Source: Bufo bufo (taxonomy: Eukaryota; Chordata; Amphibia; Anura; Bufonidae). From it: a stretch of DNA of 64,000 bases. The notes below the pieces were generated by a model, which was not told the origin of the DNA, did no database searches, and saw only the letters and a program-made list of their open reading frames with translations. The stretch spans positions 43,492,323 through 43,556,322 of the forward strand of contig NC_053398.1 in the NCBI RefSeq assembly GCF_905171765.1, read 5' to 3'. Shown piece by piece: positions 1 through 11,450 of the stretch (positions are counted from its first letter, which is position 1; every line of letters begins with the position of its first letter). Position numbers and translations under genes: made by a program.

Positions 1-244
1 GTACTTGAAGTAGCAGGAGGTGAAGCTGTGGTGGAAGTGGTAGGTGATATAAAAGAGGTATTAGCAGGAGGAGTGGTTGGTGAGATGGTGACAGGTGTGG
101 TATTAGGAGATGGTATGATGGTAGTGAATGAAGCTTCAGTAGTTGGGGTTGGTGTGGATTCAGGTCCTATGTGTATTGTTTCAGCTTTACTTGTACTGGC
201 TGGAGATGTGATGGTGGTTTTCTTAGTTGTTCCAGTATTATGAA
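1..244 (-). CDS. muc2: Mucin exon e25: PTS domain (runs off the left edge)
   Basis: The acceptor is tttcag, seen as ctgaaa just above position 244. Incoming phase is 1, and 81 residues are readable without a stop. The peptide is dominated by Thr, Ser and Pro (for example TPTPTTEAS, TTPVTISPTTPP), the signature of a mucin PTS segment that becomes densely O-glycosylated in the Golgi. No Cys occurs. The repeats are not regular, so this may be the opening of the larger PTS region. The exon continues beyond position 1. The complementary strand is also open here, but that is a shadow of the repetitive Thr codons. Confidence 0.88.
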
Positions 245-2014
245 CTGAAACAAGAAAATATTTAATTAGCTGCAAAGTAACATAACAAGAGCAACTGTAC
301 ACACAGCAAATAATACCAAGTTCAGTTTCAAATGTAGCAGAGCTGAATTTATCTTCAAAAGGTAGTCTGGAAAGTTAATGCTGATGACTTATCCTTAGGT
401 ATCCCTGCTGACCAGCCATTTGTCATTTACAGTACCATACATTTTATTGCAGCTGCATGTGGTACTGTAGCTATGGCAGCATCATGGGGCACAGCTATGT
501 GTAGCATAATGCACAGATTCTACAAAATGTATGGCACTGTGCCTGGTAATGAAGGAGCCCACATGCCACAGCCTCTTCAAAACAGCTAAATGGTGGGATT
601 GCCAGGAGTCAGACCCACACCAATCTAATATTTGATGGTCTATCCTAAGGGCAGGTCATCAGTTATAAAATCCTGTAAAATCCCTTTAGATGGTCACTAG
701 ACTTTCAAAAACTTTGCATAAATCAATAGTACAGGTGACTGTAAGGCTACTTTCGCAACTGAACAAACCTGATCAATTGTAAGTCAATGGATGCCAAATC
801 CTCTGCAGGATCTCAAAACCTGAATTGAAAACATAGATGTAAAAGTAGCCTAAGAAATATCTTATAAGATAAAAATGCCTGTTTCTCCCTCTAGCAGCTC
901 ACTCCTCCTCATCCATCCCTTCTCCATAGACTTCTATAGGCAGCATGTGTCTGTGTCGTTCACATTGCCGCTCTCCACAGACGTCTATGGGCTGAATGTG
1001 TCTGTGGCTCTCTCACTGCAGCTCCTCCCACTTCAAAGACTTCTGTGGGGAGCTTGATAGTGATCCTTCAGTGAGCTGGCAGTCTGTCTCATCTCTCAAG
1101 ACGGATTCAGGAGAGAATATAAAAGTTTAGGTGGTGGGAGAGAGAGACATTTTTTCTGATAAGATATATTACAAAGTCTCTTATATTCCCCTGTACTATT
1201 GATTTGTGTAACATTAGTTAAAAGTGAGGTGCAGTGACCATTTAACCGAATCTTTTGTGAACCATGGTATCTCACTGTGTTAAAGAGACTGCACATAAGC
1301 CTTAACTGGAGTCCTATTAAAAATCACAGACATTGTAAGATTGATATGGTGTGTCAGATTACAAATTCTATTCTGGAACATTGAAACTCAGTACAGCTAG
1401 ATCTGCAATGCATATAAATTCAAATGCAAATGCATTTTTAGGCACAGATTGCATGACACTCTAAAACTTAACATTTAATATTCATTGATAAAAATCATCA
1501 AAATATGAAGATAACACAATGGGCCCTCACAAACAAGAAGAAAATAAGCCAATGCAGTGACAGGGGTCTACGTCAACAGAGGTCCTGTCAGGGAGGGATA
1601 CTATCCCTAGGGAGGCCCTCACTACCCCTAATAACAGGGATACACTCTCATGGTGGGTATACCCTGCGCTGGAACCTCCTGATATCACCCTAGTATACCC
1701 TATAATGAAACAACGCGTTTCCCCCCCCCCCCATCTGCTTCATCAGTGGACAACAGATACAAAATAGGGTATGACAGAAAAAAACATCCAGGACTACAGA
1801 GGTGAAAAATACAAATGGCACGGGTCCAGGATAGGGCCACTCACGTGTCTAGGCAGTGGGAGGGCACAGCAGCTTGAGAGAGTTACTGGTACTCAGCACT
1901 GATGCGTTTGCAAATGCATTTTCCCAAATTTCCAAGAATTTCAACATCCTATTCTGTACTGTTTGTATGTGAAATGTATTACATCTAAATATATCTGGTT
2001 TCCTTTATAGTCAC
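245..2014. other. Intron sequence with repeat fragments
   Basis: Part of the e24-e25 intron. Around 600-690 is a fragment of the common repeat reading ggtctatcctaagggcaggtcatcag, related to copies near 21960 and 38840. A poly-C run lies near 1721-1732. I see no further coding exon, RNA gene or complete transposon here. Confidence 0.5.
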
Positions 2015-2077
2015 CTTGGGGTAACTTCACAGTAGTCTTAAATGTTGTCCGTGGCGTCTTGATGTTTATTCCAAATG
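2015..2077 (-). CDS. Candidate short PTS exon of the mucin (63 bp)
   Basis: On the minus strand a strong acceptor (pyrimidine-rich ttccccttttta then cag) precedes 63 bases ending CCCCAAG followed by gtgact. Read in the incoming phase of e24, it gives 21 residues without a stop, Thr- and Lys-rich (TPRTTFKTTVKLPQ), and leaves phase 1, exactly what e25 needs. It could therefore be included or skipped without breaking the frame, like the 48-bp e22 and 84-bp e21. The Thr density is modest and no homologue could be checked, so it may be a chance combination of splice-like sites. Confidence 0.42.
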
Positions 2078-2727
2078 CTGTAAAAAGGGGAACAAAGAAC
2101 TCGCATAAATTCTAAATATCAGAAACGGTGAAAAGCTATACGACGCCAACGGGTTAGGGCTATTTTATTAGAATATTCACAATGGGCAGACACTTGATAG
2201 CATTTCTTGAGTATAATAATATTACAGGGTATAGAATTCTGAAGAAGGGATGTTGATCCAGGTGGTTATTCTGATTGCCTTATTAAAGTTGAGAAGGACT
2301 TTTTCCTCCCGAGTCCCTAAGATGAGTAAAATTGGCTTCTACCTTGGCTTTTGTCTTCTGGATCAACTTTGCAGAATAACAGGATGAACTGGATGGATGC
2401 AAGCCTTTCTTTTAGCCTTTCAAACTACAGTATGTTACCTTTTTTTTTTATGTGAATAGAACTATATTATTTTTATTATTAGATTTATATTTATTTTTAT
2501 ATTGCCAATATCTTATGCCCCAAAGAAAGCAGCACTTCAATGAAAATCCAAAGTGCGTGCCGGCAACCGTAACCTTGATCCAGGGTAAAGATATTGCATT
2601 GTTCCCAATGGATCCAACCAAAAAGTGGTTTATTCACTCATGCCAATGCATTGAGATAATTCATCACTCTGTTCACCATTATCCTATGTGACTGTGTACT
2701 GTATAATGTAGAAGAAATACGTCAGCA

Positions 2728-2932
2728 ATTCTGTTCCGCACTTCCGTTGAAATTGAATATGCCGAAAAAACTGAATATGCCCTATTCTTGTCTGCAATTG
2801 CGGACAAGAATAGACATATTCTGATAGTGCCGGCAATGTGCGGTCCGCAAAATGTGGAATGCACAATGCCGGTGTCCGTGTTTTGCGAATCTGTGGATCC
2901 GCAAAACACACACAGACATGTGAATGGACCCT
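2728..2932. repeat. Truncated fold-back MITE (ccgcaaaacac family)
   Basis: This stretch matches the inner and right parts of the better copy at 56065-56326: ttgcggacaagaata, gtgccggcaatgtgcgg, gatccgcaaaacac, gtgtgaatgg. The left terminus is missing here. It is a non-coding interspersed repeat. Confidence 0.7.
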
Positions 2933-3644
2933 TACAGACATCTGTGCATTTCAAAACACAAAGGGAGAAGAGGTTTCCAAATACCAATCTGGGCAAAAGT
3001 GGAGCAACCTTTTAAAGGGGTTTTCCCATTAAGTGTAATAGTACCAAAGTGATGCAGAAATTATCATAATGGGCCATTTTATACTATATACTTCATTTTT
3101 AGTCCTTGTCATCTTCATCTTCTGGCTAACTTACAAGGTGAAATGTGCATGACGGCCACGGTTAGCGCTGCAGTGTCGTGCAGTGTCCCCCCTGTGATAG
3201 CAGTGTCCATACATGTGTAAAGGCACCAGTTATTGGGATGGAGAGAAGACTAAGGATACGGCCACAAAGGACAGATTTTCAACCGTGGAATCTCCACTGT
3301 GGATTTTGTCTAAAAATCAGCTGTGGGTGTACCGTGAAGTTCGGACTACACATTGCGAAACTACGTAGAAATCTGCAGAATACCGTAAGTTAACATGCTG
3401 TAAATTTAAAATCTGCACTAAAGGTCAGTTATATCTCCGGGTTTTATTGGAAGCACGTGGGTGGGCTACTGTAAAAGTCTGTAGATATGACGTTAAACCT
3501 GCCAGACCACCAGATTGAGCGGACATACCACTGGCAAGAGGATTGATAGGGGACAGGTAAGTGGCTCATTTATAAATACTGAAGTATAAAAAATAGAATG
3601 ACATCACAAAGATGCTTATTATTACAATTTACCACTATGTAGCT
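2933..3644. other. Intron sequence, no gene seen
   Basis: Intronic DNA of the e24-e25 intron. Short fragments resembling frog repeats occur (ggatacggccacaaagg near 3253). No exon with correct phase and splice borders was found. Confidence 0.4.
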
Positions 3645-4432
3645 TAGGCTACTTTCACACTTGCGGCAGTGTGATCGACGACGGAACTGCCCGCCGGATC
3701 CGCCGATCTGGATGTGACTGAAAGCATTTGTGAGATGCATCCGGATGCGGATCTGTCTCACAAATGAATTGCAAGGACGGATCCGTCTCTCCGCTTGTCA
3801 TGCAGACAGACGGATCCGTCTTGTATCTTTTTATTACATTTTTACCGGTCTGTACATGCGCAGATCGGAAGGACGGATACGGCATTCCGGTATTTTGAAT
3901 CCCAGATCCGGCACTAATACATTCCTATGGGGAAAAATGGCGGATCCGGCATTCAGGCAAATCTTTAGTTTTTTTTTCGCCAGAGATAAAACCGTAGCAT
4001 GCTGCGGTTTTATCTTTTGCCTTGTTTCCATTGTGTTTCCGTTTCTGTTCCGTTTTTCCATTCCGTTTTTCCGTATGGCATATACAGTATACAGTAATTA
4101 CATAGAAAAAATTGGGCTGGGCATAACATTTTCAATAGATGGTTCCGCAAAAACGGAACGGATATGTAAGACATACGGATGCATTTCCGAATGTGTTCGT
4201 TTTTTTTTGCGGACCCATTGACTTGAATGGAGCCATGGAACGTGATTTGCGGGCAATTATAGGACATGTTCTATCTTTCAACGGAACGGAAAAACGGAAA
4301 TACGGAAACGGAATGCATACGGAGTACATTCCGTTTTTTTTGCGGAACCATTGAAATAAATGGTTCCGTATACGGAACGCAAAAAACGGCCCGCAAAACG
4401 AAAAATAAAAACGGTAGTGTGAAAGAGGCCTA
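3645..4432. repeat. Composite MITE with taggctactttcacac / gtgtgaaagaggccta ends
   Basis: The ends are inverted and lie 788 bp apart. The interior is full of short palindromic words (cggatccg, ttccgcaaaaacggaacgg) and looks like two related fold-back elements side by side or nested. The same terminal motif recurs in several other repeats of this window (23203, 31949, 47666), so they belong to one superfamily. No coding capacity is seen. Confidence 0.7.
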
Positions 4433-4584
4433 ATACTGTGGTGAGGGCAGCAGTATCTTATGCTGTACTGTGGTATTTGTTTCTGCTGAGTATTGCAGCA
4501 CCTACTTATGTGGCCCTGCCTTCTGTCAATTTGGACCCACCTACAACATAGGCCCACTTTTAGTTTTGTTTTCCAGGGCCACGT
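4433..4584. repeat. Dispersed repeat, second copy at 36334-36500
   Basis: About 150 bp (gcagtatcttatgctgtac ... ccctgccttctgtcaatttg ... ccagggccac) is repeated at 36334-36500 in the same orientation with scattered differences and an indel. The family is unknown to me and no coding potential is visible. Confidence 0.65.
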
Positions 4585-5049
4585 TAAAGGGGTCCTCTTA
4601 CTTCAGAAAAATAGCATTAATTATGTAGAGAAAGTTAATACAAGCCACGTACTAATGTTCTGTGATTGTCCATATTGCCTCCTTTGCTGGCTGGATTGAT
4701 TTTTCCATCACATTATACACTGCTCGTTTCTAGAGGTTACGTCCACCCTGCAATCGAGTAGCGGAGTCGTGCTTGCAAACTATAGGAAATCTGATTAGCC
4801 TATGTGCGGTACCACGTTCCAGGCCACCAGAGACATCTGCGTCTTTTCCTGTGGTGTGCGAGCGCGACCACCACTGATGGATTGCAGGGTGGTCGTAACC
4901 ACGGAAACGAGCAGTGTATAATGTGATGGAAAAATGAATCCGGCCAGCAAAGGAGGCAATATGGATATTCACAATACATTAGTAAGTGGCTTGTAGTAAC
5001 TTCCTCTATGTAATAAATGCTATTTGCAGAAGTGAGAGGACCCCTTTAA
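4585..5049. repeat. Fold-back MITE, taaaggggtcctct ... cccctttaa
   Basis: It starts with taaaggggtcctcttacttc and ends with the inverted form aagtgagaggacccctttaa. Inner arms repeat as inverted copies (attatacactgctcg and cgagcagtgtataat). Non-coding. A diverged relative lies at 5575-6007. Confidence 0.75.
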
Positions 5050-5574
5050 GTTCCCAGTCTGGATTGTAGGTCAAGTGACCTTTTCATACAGTGGTAAAAT
5101 CTAGTATAGTAAAGGTGATTCTCCAGCACGCCATAAAAATGTTAATCCTTTATAGAAAAAAAACAAACATCTTGTACAAATAGGTAAAAACGTACGCGCT
5201 TTGGGCATAGTACAGCTTGTCCTTACTCGTGGAACAATGGTTTTCTCTTATACTGCACAAGGTGCCAATCAGATTTTATTAACATGCTTAACCCCATGCG
5301 AATTCTTTAAGAGAGATACACGGATGATTATCGGTATCTGTTCACATGAAATGTGTTGATGATTGGCACCTCTGTCAAAAAATTCCAAAAAGTCAATAAA
5401 AACACATAAGGGTACGGCCACACGCTGCGGTTTTGATGTAGTCATGATGCAGTTAGGAAATGCATGCAATCGGTTACCGCATTCACAATCACGCGTTTAG
5501 GGTGCGTTTTTTTGTCTGCCACAGTTTGAACTGTGAATTTTCCTGGTTCTTTAGCATTGCGAATAACTTCAAGT

Positions 5575-6007
5575 AATAACACCTGTGGTAAATCTTACAA
5601 GGCAGTTACTAATGTGTTGCGATTGTCCATATTACCCTCTCTGCTGGCTCCATTCATTTTTCCATCACTTTATACACTGCTTGTATACAGGGGTTATAAC
5701 CACCCTGCAATCCATCAGTAGTGGTCGTGTGTTAACACAATAGGGAAAGGTGCTGGCCTCTCTGGTGGCCAGGACTGCTGGAGAACACATGGGCTGGCGC
5801 TTTTTCCTGTAGTGTCCAAGCACGACCACCGCTGCTGGATTACAGGATGGTCGCAACCATGGAAACGAGCAGTGTATAATGGGATGAAAAAATGAACCCA
5901 GCCAGAAAAGGAGACAATATGGACAATCGCAGTACATTAGTAAGTGCCTTGTAGTAAAATTCTCGACATGATAAATGCAGTTTGCTGAAGTGAGTGGACC
6001 CCTTTAA
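5575..6007. repeat. Second copy of the 4585-5049 MITE family
   Basis: It shares gattgtccatatt, tttatacactgcttg, gcagtgtataatg and gtgagtggacccctttaa with the copy at 4585-5049 but has diverged, and its left end is unclear. It lies about 0.5 kb from the first copy in the same intron. Confidence 0.65.
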
Positions 6008-6490
6008 TGGTGGTCTCAGAGTTCTCTCTGTACTGCCTACATATTCCATCTGATGACACGCACTCCATTAATGGAGGATTTGTACAAGATGTTACTCTTG
6101 TACTGGTTGATGTAACTGTTTTTGTAAACTTCCACAACGGGAATGAACACATTTATAGGTTCCGGTACATTGTCATGAGATAAGGTTTTACATTCCCTCA
6201 GAGAGAGGATATTACCCAAAGAAAGCAATCTTTTAGCCACGTATTGGACACCATTTTCCAAGCTCCTTCGCATTGTATTATCACCTTACAATACTTTCTA
6301 CTATTCTATTATAGTCAGCACTATAACTTGTGCAGAAAACAATCTGATCTCGCTTTACCTCCCCATATTTTTTATTACTGTTTCTTTTAAGTAAATCCTC
6401 TTCAGGTTTTGTACTGACCTTCCCTTTTCATACAGCTGGGGAAATCCCAAAAATCCAAAAATATTAGACTCTAATTATGTAAGACAACTT

Positions 6491-6553
6491 TTGATGAGTC
6501 TATCTATTTATCTCTATATCTCATATCTGTCTATCTATCTATCTATCTATTTA
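6491..6553. repeat. (TATC)n microsatellite
   Basis: Imperfect then perfect tctatctatctatc units, ending near tctatttagc. A simple tandem repeat in the intron. Confidence 0.85.
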
Positions 6554-7022
6554 GCGTTACCTACATTGGCTAACGTGCATGTAATGGCTCTCTTGAAGGT
6601 GAGGGTTGATTACAGTAAGACTTTCTGCCTTTGGTATATCATTATCAATGATGGATCGCTATGGTGCTGTGTTTTTCCATCCGTGATAAAGGGACTTGGT
6701 GTTTATATACCCTGCATACTCTTTCCATGACCCAGTTCCTCTTTTTAGATTCTCACCACCCAGTAGCAAAAGGCATGGGGCCAACCAGGGGTGTCTGTAT
6801 CTGTAACAGCCCCATAGCAGCGGTTATGGTATGTATGTCCTTGCTGATGTCATCTGGTAGGGATTACTTGAAAGTGAACAGGTGTGCACATTCACCATTT
6901 TTTAGTGAATGACCATCAACACTTAGTCTTCGATGATCTAAAAATATTATTTGACTTGATTTTCATTACTTCATATATGTTGGTGTATGACAGATACATT
7001 TCAGAGCTTATTCTCTACTTAC
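6554..7022. other. Intron sequence, no gene seen
   Basis: Unique-looking DNA immediately downstream (in gene sense) of exon e24. It holds the e24 donor region and no further exon that I can support. Confidence 0.4.
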
Positions 7023-7529
7023 TTGTAGTTGGGGAAGAGGTCACACGTGTAGAAGTAGAAGTCTCTTTGTTTGGAGTGGAGATAGAAGTATGAGAACTTG
7101 TCTCACTGAGCTTTGTAGTCTTTGATGTCCATGTTGTGTTTGTGCTTGTACCAGGACGGCTAGTAGTGGTGGTTAATGAAGTGCTGGACTTGTGTCCTGA
7201 GCTTTCAGAAGTTGTATGTAAGCACCTATCTGGCACTCTACAGCAGTAGACACGGACCTCATAGTCAAAACACACTGGTGAAGAGTTCTGTTCTTTGTTG
7301 TTACAGATAAGCCCGTAGGAGACGTCACAGGTCACCTTCTGCCGCAGCTCATCTAGTGCTTTATTTGGCCAATGTCTTGCCCTGCAGGAAATGTGCAATG
7401 GCCTCTCACAGACATCATGTCCAGCCTGTCTGATATTATTATATGTTTCGTAATCCCCTCCTGATTCATATGTAGGGTAACTCACACTAAACCATTCCGA
7501 CCATGAACAAACAGTTGTACAACTTTGTG
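7023..7529 (-). CDS. muc2: Mucin exon e24: second CysD domain plus PTS tail
   Basis: 507 bp, phase 1 to phase 1, 169 codons. Acceptor ttgcag, donor gtaagt. The first ~105 residues form a CysD domain: Cys-rich start, WSEW (the WxxW motif that is C-mannosylated in this family), a GGDYETYNNI segment, Cys-Asp-Val-Ser-Tyr-Gly-Leu-Ile-Cys, and YCC near the end, with 10 Cys in all. CysD domains are compact calcium-binding modules that form non-covalent contacts between mucin chains and set mesh size. The remaining ~60 residues are Thr/Ser-rich (SSTSLTTTTS, TSTSTRVTSS) with no Cys. The start is a splice site, not a Met. Confidence 0.96.
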
Positions 7530-7604
7530 CTGCAAGAGATAAAAACAACATAAAATAGTTTTTATATCACTAGAAATCTCTCACACAGCAACAAACAACC
7601 CAAG

Positions 7605-7805
7605 TTATGCCTTATTCACGTAGTCGGTGTTCGGTCAGTGATTTCCATCAGTGATTGTGAGCCGAAACCAGGAGTACAGCCTCCAAAGACATAAAGTATA
7701 AGGGAAAGATCTGCACCAGCTCTATGTTTAGAGATGCACCTGGTTTGGGCTCAAAATCACTGATGGAAATCACTGACCGAACACTGACATGTGAATAAGG
7801 CATTA
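7605..7805. repeat. Fold-back MITE flanked by TTA
   Basis: Termini tgccttattcac and gtgaataaggca are perfect inverted repeats, each bordered by TTA. Inner arms (gtgttcggtcagtgatttcc / ggaaatcactgaccgaacac) make a near-perfect fold-back. The 3-bp TTA flank suggests PIF/Harbinger-type insertion (inference). Confidence 0.75.
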
Positions 7806-9239
7806 GTCTGAGTTTAAACCGGAGTTGTGAATTCCATTTTTCTATTCTTTATCATGAAGATAGAAAAACAAAACAAAATCTAAGCTATAAGCAATCCATC
7901 AGAGAGAGGTGCCAGTGGTAACCAATGAACTCCACCAACTTATGATTATATCCATAGGGTACTGTCATGGTGTTTGTCATCTTACCAGTGCTGCGCTATT
8001 TTTCTCCAGCAAATATAATGGAATCTGTGATGGAGGTTCCAAATGGATTCTCCGGTGCAGATGTGACTGTGGTAATGTGGGACTGTGGTAATGGAGACTG
8101 CTTACAAGTGCTGCTGCTCATTAGCCACATTCCCACCCTCCTCTGTACTTCATGTGTCCTCATGAACTTCTTTCCTACAGAGATTCAGCTGAAGATCTTA
8201 TCAGCTGTATTCAGGATTATAATCCCTGACAAGCAGAGCAGAGAGGAGGATGAGGCAGCTCTTTAGCTCAGTTTTGTGAAGTAACTTGTCCTGCTGTGTG
8301 ATTAGGACAGGTTTTGTGTGTACTAATAGGACAGCAGCCATTTTATTTCTTGCTCCCTAGAGACAAAACGACCCATGATAACCAATGAAAGGTATTCGGA
8401 ATATATTTATAATAATGTAATATTTAAGTATTTTAATTTTCTTAATTTCTGGAGAACCCCTTTTTTTTAGATTTCATAAAAACGGAAATAACTTTCAACA
8501 GTGGACATTCTGCGAACCCATGCAAACAACACCATCAATTCCTATAGTGTATGATGTCATTTCCATTTACTTTTAGTAGTGATTTCACTCATGGGAGTTG
8601 GAGAACGTGCAGGTATAGAAGTTGTATAGTGGGGAGGAGAAAAAAAAAACATATCTTTTATTAATACATCTAAAAATGCAAAATACTACATATAATATAG
8701 CCACTAGAACCCAATCTATATATAAGAAGAAGTTGGGTATGACAGGAACCCTAGACTGAACTGCACTGACACCTACCCAGCCCTAATGAACTCTAGGGAC
8801 CCCCATTCACTTGCCCTATCAGGTGGTATATAGCAGGGCAACCGTCCTGAAAAGTACACCACCAATACCTCAGGAACCTTTGCCTATGAATTTCCAGCTA
8901 TGCTCCTACTATATTAGACCTATTCCAATGTGTTTTTTTAATTAATGCGCAGCTCATCCGGGAGACAGAGGGTCATAGTAACCGGACACAAGACTATAAG
9001 TCAGTTGTAGGTGTAGAAAGCATTCCTAGAAATGTAATACTAGAGTCTGGCATGGTCTCTGTTGTAGACTTGGTTGCGGATGAAGCGTATTGATGCTAGA
9101 ATTGCTGTGGGTTTACCTGGTGCTGACATCAGGCCAGCATGCGTAAGTTGGTAGATAGCCTAGTACTGCTTCCATGTGCTTATTAGAATAAGCTGTCATG
9201 AGGGTTTACATGAGGAATAATACTATGTCAGGCCATATG
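7806..9239. other. Intron sequence (e23-e24 intron), no confirmed exon
   Basis: Mostly unremarkable DNA. Around 8030-8105 and 8571-8631 the minus strand reads Ser/Thr/Pro-rich and ends in a donor-like site, but an in-frame TAG (first) or lack of any AG acceptor (second) blocks an exon call. A short tandem duplication (gactgtggtaatg twice) is at 8063-8095. Confidence 0.45.
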
Positions 9240-9416
9240 GGGAAGATTTATCAAAACTGGTGTAAAGAACAACTGGCTTAGTTGCCCTTAGTAACCAATC
9301 AGATTCCATCTTTTATCTTTTAGAGCTTCTTTGGAAAATAAAAAGTGAAATCTGATTGGTTCCTATGGACGACTAAGCCATATTTTCTTTACACAAGTTT
9401 TAATAAATCTCCCCAA
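9237..9416. repeat. Fold-back MITE, ggggaagatttatcaaaac type
   Basis: Left end ggggaagatttatcaaaactggtgtaa and right end ttacacaagttttaataaatctcccc are imperfect inverted repeats, with inverted inner arms around ccaatcagatt/aatctgattgg. A related fragment lies at 26695-26825. Confidence 0.75.
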
Positions 9417-9545
9417 TAATTGTTTTGTAACTTGCATTTTTTCCCTCTGAAATCTGTAATTGTATTTTTTTTCAGTAATAGAGGGCAGAGACTAGCAGGA
9501 ATCCTGTCGGCCTAAGCACTACACATGGAAAGACAGGAAATCCTG

Positions 9546-9650
9546 CACCCCAAGGGCTCATGCACATGATTGTTGCTTGGTTTCGCATCCGAGCTGCATT
9601 TTTTGCGGCTCGGATGCGGACCCATTCACATCAATGGGGCAACAGCCCAA
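9546..9650. repeat. Partial MITE (gctcatgcacatg ... cggatgcggacccattca)
   Basis: It resembles one half of the 41155-41470 element (tcgtgtgcatgaggc, gatgcggac, ccattca, atgggg). The other half is absent; sequence resembling the left part of the gypsy LTR region follows. Confidence 0.5.
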
Positions 9651-9841
9651 TGATGTCCCAAGTTTCATTAGTCTGTTTAAACTGTGCTAAAGTTGAATAT
9701 ATATGTGTTCCTGTGTTTCTGTGATTCTAGTCCTTTAAGACTGCAGCCATTGTAATATGATGCTGGAGTGACACGCCCCTATGATGATGTCAGCCTGCCT
9801 GTTTGCTGACAGAGTATGAGAAGAGAAACAGGAAGTGACGA

Positions 9842-11450
9842 GACAGGGACAGGGCCGGACTGGGCTGCCGGGATACCGGGAAATTTCCCGTTAGGCCGGC
9901 AGGCCTGAGTGCCGCAAGGCCGCGGCCCTGGTGACAATTGGGGGCGGCCGGCGGCAGGGCACAGCAGAAGATGAGCGCTTCCATTGTGGAAGCGCTCATC
10001 TCCATAAGATGGCGATACAAATGTCTGTTCTACGGCAGGGGAGGGAGAGGTGTGTCCCCTCCTGTTCCTCTGATAGGCTGCCAGCACTAGGCCAGCAGCC
10101 TATCAGAGGCCGGTGCAGGCGGCGCAATGATGTCATCGCGCGGCCTGAGCCGTATAGCGAGGGACACAGGCCGGAAGAGACCTGCATCGAATCGCTGGAG
10201 GTAAGTATAAGTGTTTTTTTTTATTTTTTATATAGGTACAATACTGGATCATGATGGGGGGGCTACTGGCACATAAGGGGGGGCTACTGGCACATAAGGG
10301 GGGGCTACTGGCACATAAGGGGGGCTACTGGCACATGATAAGGGGGGCTACTGGCACATGGGGGGCTATTGGCACATGATGAGGGGGCTACTGGCACATA
10401 AGGGGGGCTACTGGCACATGATAAGGGGCAGCTACTGGCACATAAGGGGGCTACTAGAACATGATAAGGGGGGCTACTGGCACATGATGGGGGGGCTACT
10501 GGCACATGGGGGGCTATTGGCACATGATGAGGGGGCTACTGGCACATAAGAGGGGCTACTTGCACATGATATGGGGCAGCTACTGGCACATAAGGGGGCT
10601 ACTGGAACATAATAAGGGGGGCTACTGGCACATGATGGGGGGGGCTACTGGCACATGATGGGGGGGGCTATTGGCACATAAGGAGGGGCTACTGACCCAT
10701 GATAAGGGGGGGTTACTGGCACATAAGGGGGCTACTGGAACATGATAAGGGGCGGCTACTGGCACATGATAAGGGGCGGCTACTGGCACATGATTAGGGG
10801 CGGCTACTGGCACATGATAAGGGGCGGCTACTGGCACATGATAAGGGGCGGCTACTGGAACATGATAAGGGGGGGCTACTGGCACATACGGACGACTACT
10901 GGCACATACGGACGACTACTGGCACATACGGGGGGCTACTGGCACATAAGGGGGGCTACTGGCACATAAGGGGGGCTACTGGCACATAAGGGGGGCTACT
11001 GGCACATGATGGGGGGCTACTGGAACATGATAAGGGGGGCTACTGGCACACATGGACAACTACTGGCACATGATAAGGGGGCTACTGGCACATAAGGGGG
11101 GCTACTGGCACATAAGGGGGGCTACTGGCACATAAGGGGGGTTACTGGCACATAAGGGGGGCTACTGGCACATAATAAGGGGGGGCTACTGGCACATTAT
11201 AGGGGGGGCACTCTGGCTACTGGTCGAAAGGCTCATTGGGGGGGATTGTAACAGGACTGCTGTAGAATATCGAAAATAGCTGGTCAAGTAAAATGTTGCA
11301 TGCAACAATCATTAAATAGGTGGCCACACGTGTTTTAAAATGAACGCTTTCTCCTATTATAAACAAATAAATAATGACGCAATGCTGTGGGGTTGGTATG
11401 CAACTTTTTCCAGGGCTGGTTTTTATCCCCAGTCCGGCCCTGGACAGGGA
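9842..11450. mobile_element. Non-autonomous hAT element carrying a minisatellite, 8-bp target duplication
   Basis: The element runs 9850-11442 (1593 bp). Its ends are inverted: CAGGGCCGGACTGGG at left, and cccagtccggccctg at right. Both ends are flanked by the direct repeat gacaggga (9842-9849 and 11443-11450), the 8-bp target-site duplication expected of hAT transposons. There is no transposase. The interior has palindromic GC-rich DNA (9860-10200) and a long G-rich tandem array (10252-11208). The sequence flanking both sides appears to be the gypsy LTR, so the hAT probably jumped into it. Confidence 0.85.
10252..11208. repeat. G-rich minisatellite (GGGGGGCTACTGGCACATAA)n
   Basis: Around 40 units of 20-25 bp built on GGGGGGCTACTGGCACAT with spacers aa, gat, gataa. 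A homogeneous sub-block of gataaggggcggctactggcac lies near 10740-10860, and a variant cggacgactact appears at 10890-10930. The runs of 4-7 Gs recur every unit, so the plus strand has G-quadruplex potential. Apparent ORFs on both strands here are repeat artefacts. Confidence 0.93.

Noticed and set aside
28..243. Plus-strand open frame rich in Val/Gly
   Set aside because: Antisense shadow of the Thr-rich mucin exon e25 on the minus strand.
3730..4557. Several frames of 75-163 residues in both directions
   Set aside because: They lie in a palindromic MITE, where fold-back sequence opens frames on both strands.
8031..8105. Minus-strand Ser/Thr/Pro-rich reading (SPLPQSHITTVTSAPENPFG...) ending at a strong gtaaga donor
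   Set aside because: The PTS-like frame hits TAG before the donor; the other frames have the wrong phase. At best a decayed exon.
8571..8631. Minus-strand TSIPARSPTPMSEITTK followed by a gtaaat donor in phase 1
   Set aside because: No AG acceptor lies between the poly-pyrimidine tract and the reading frame, so it cannot be spliced in as seen.
10305..10969. Open frames over the minisatellite on both strands
   Set aside because: Produced by the tandem unit; no start context or domain.
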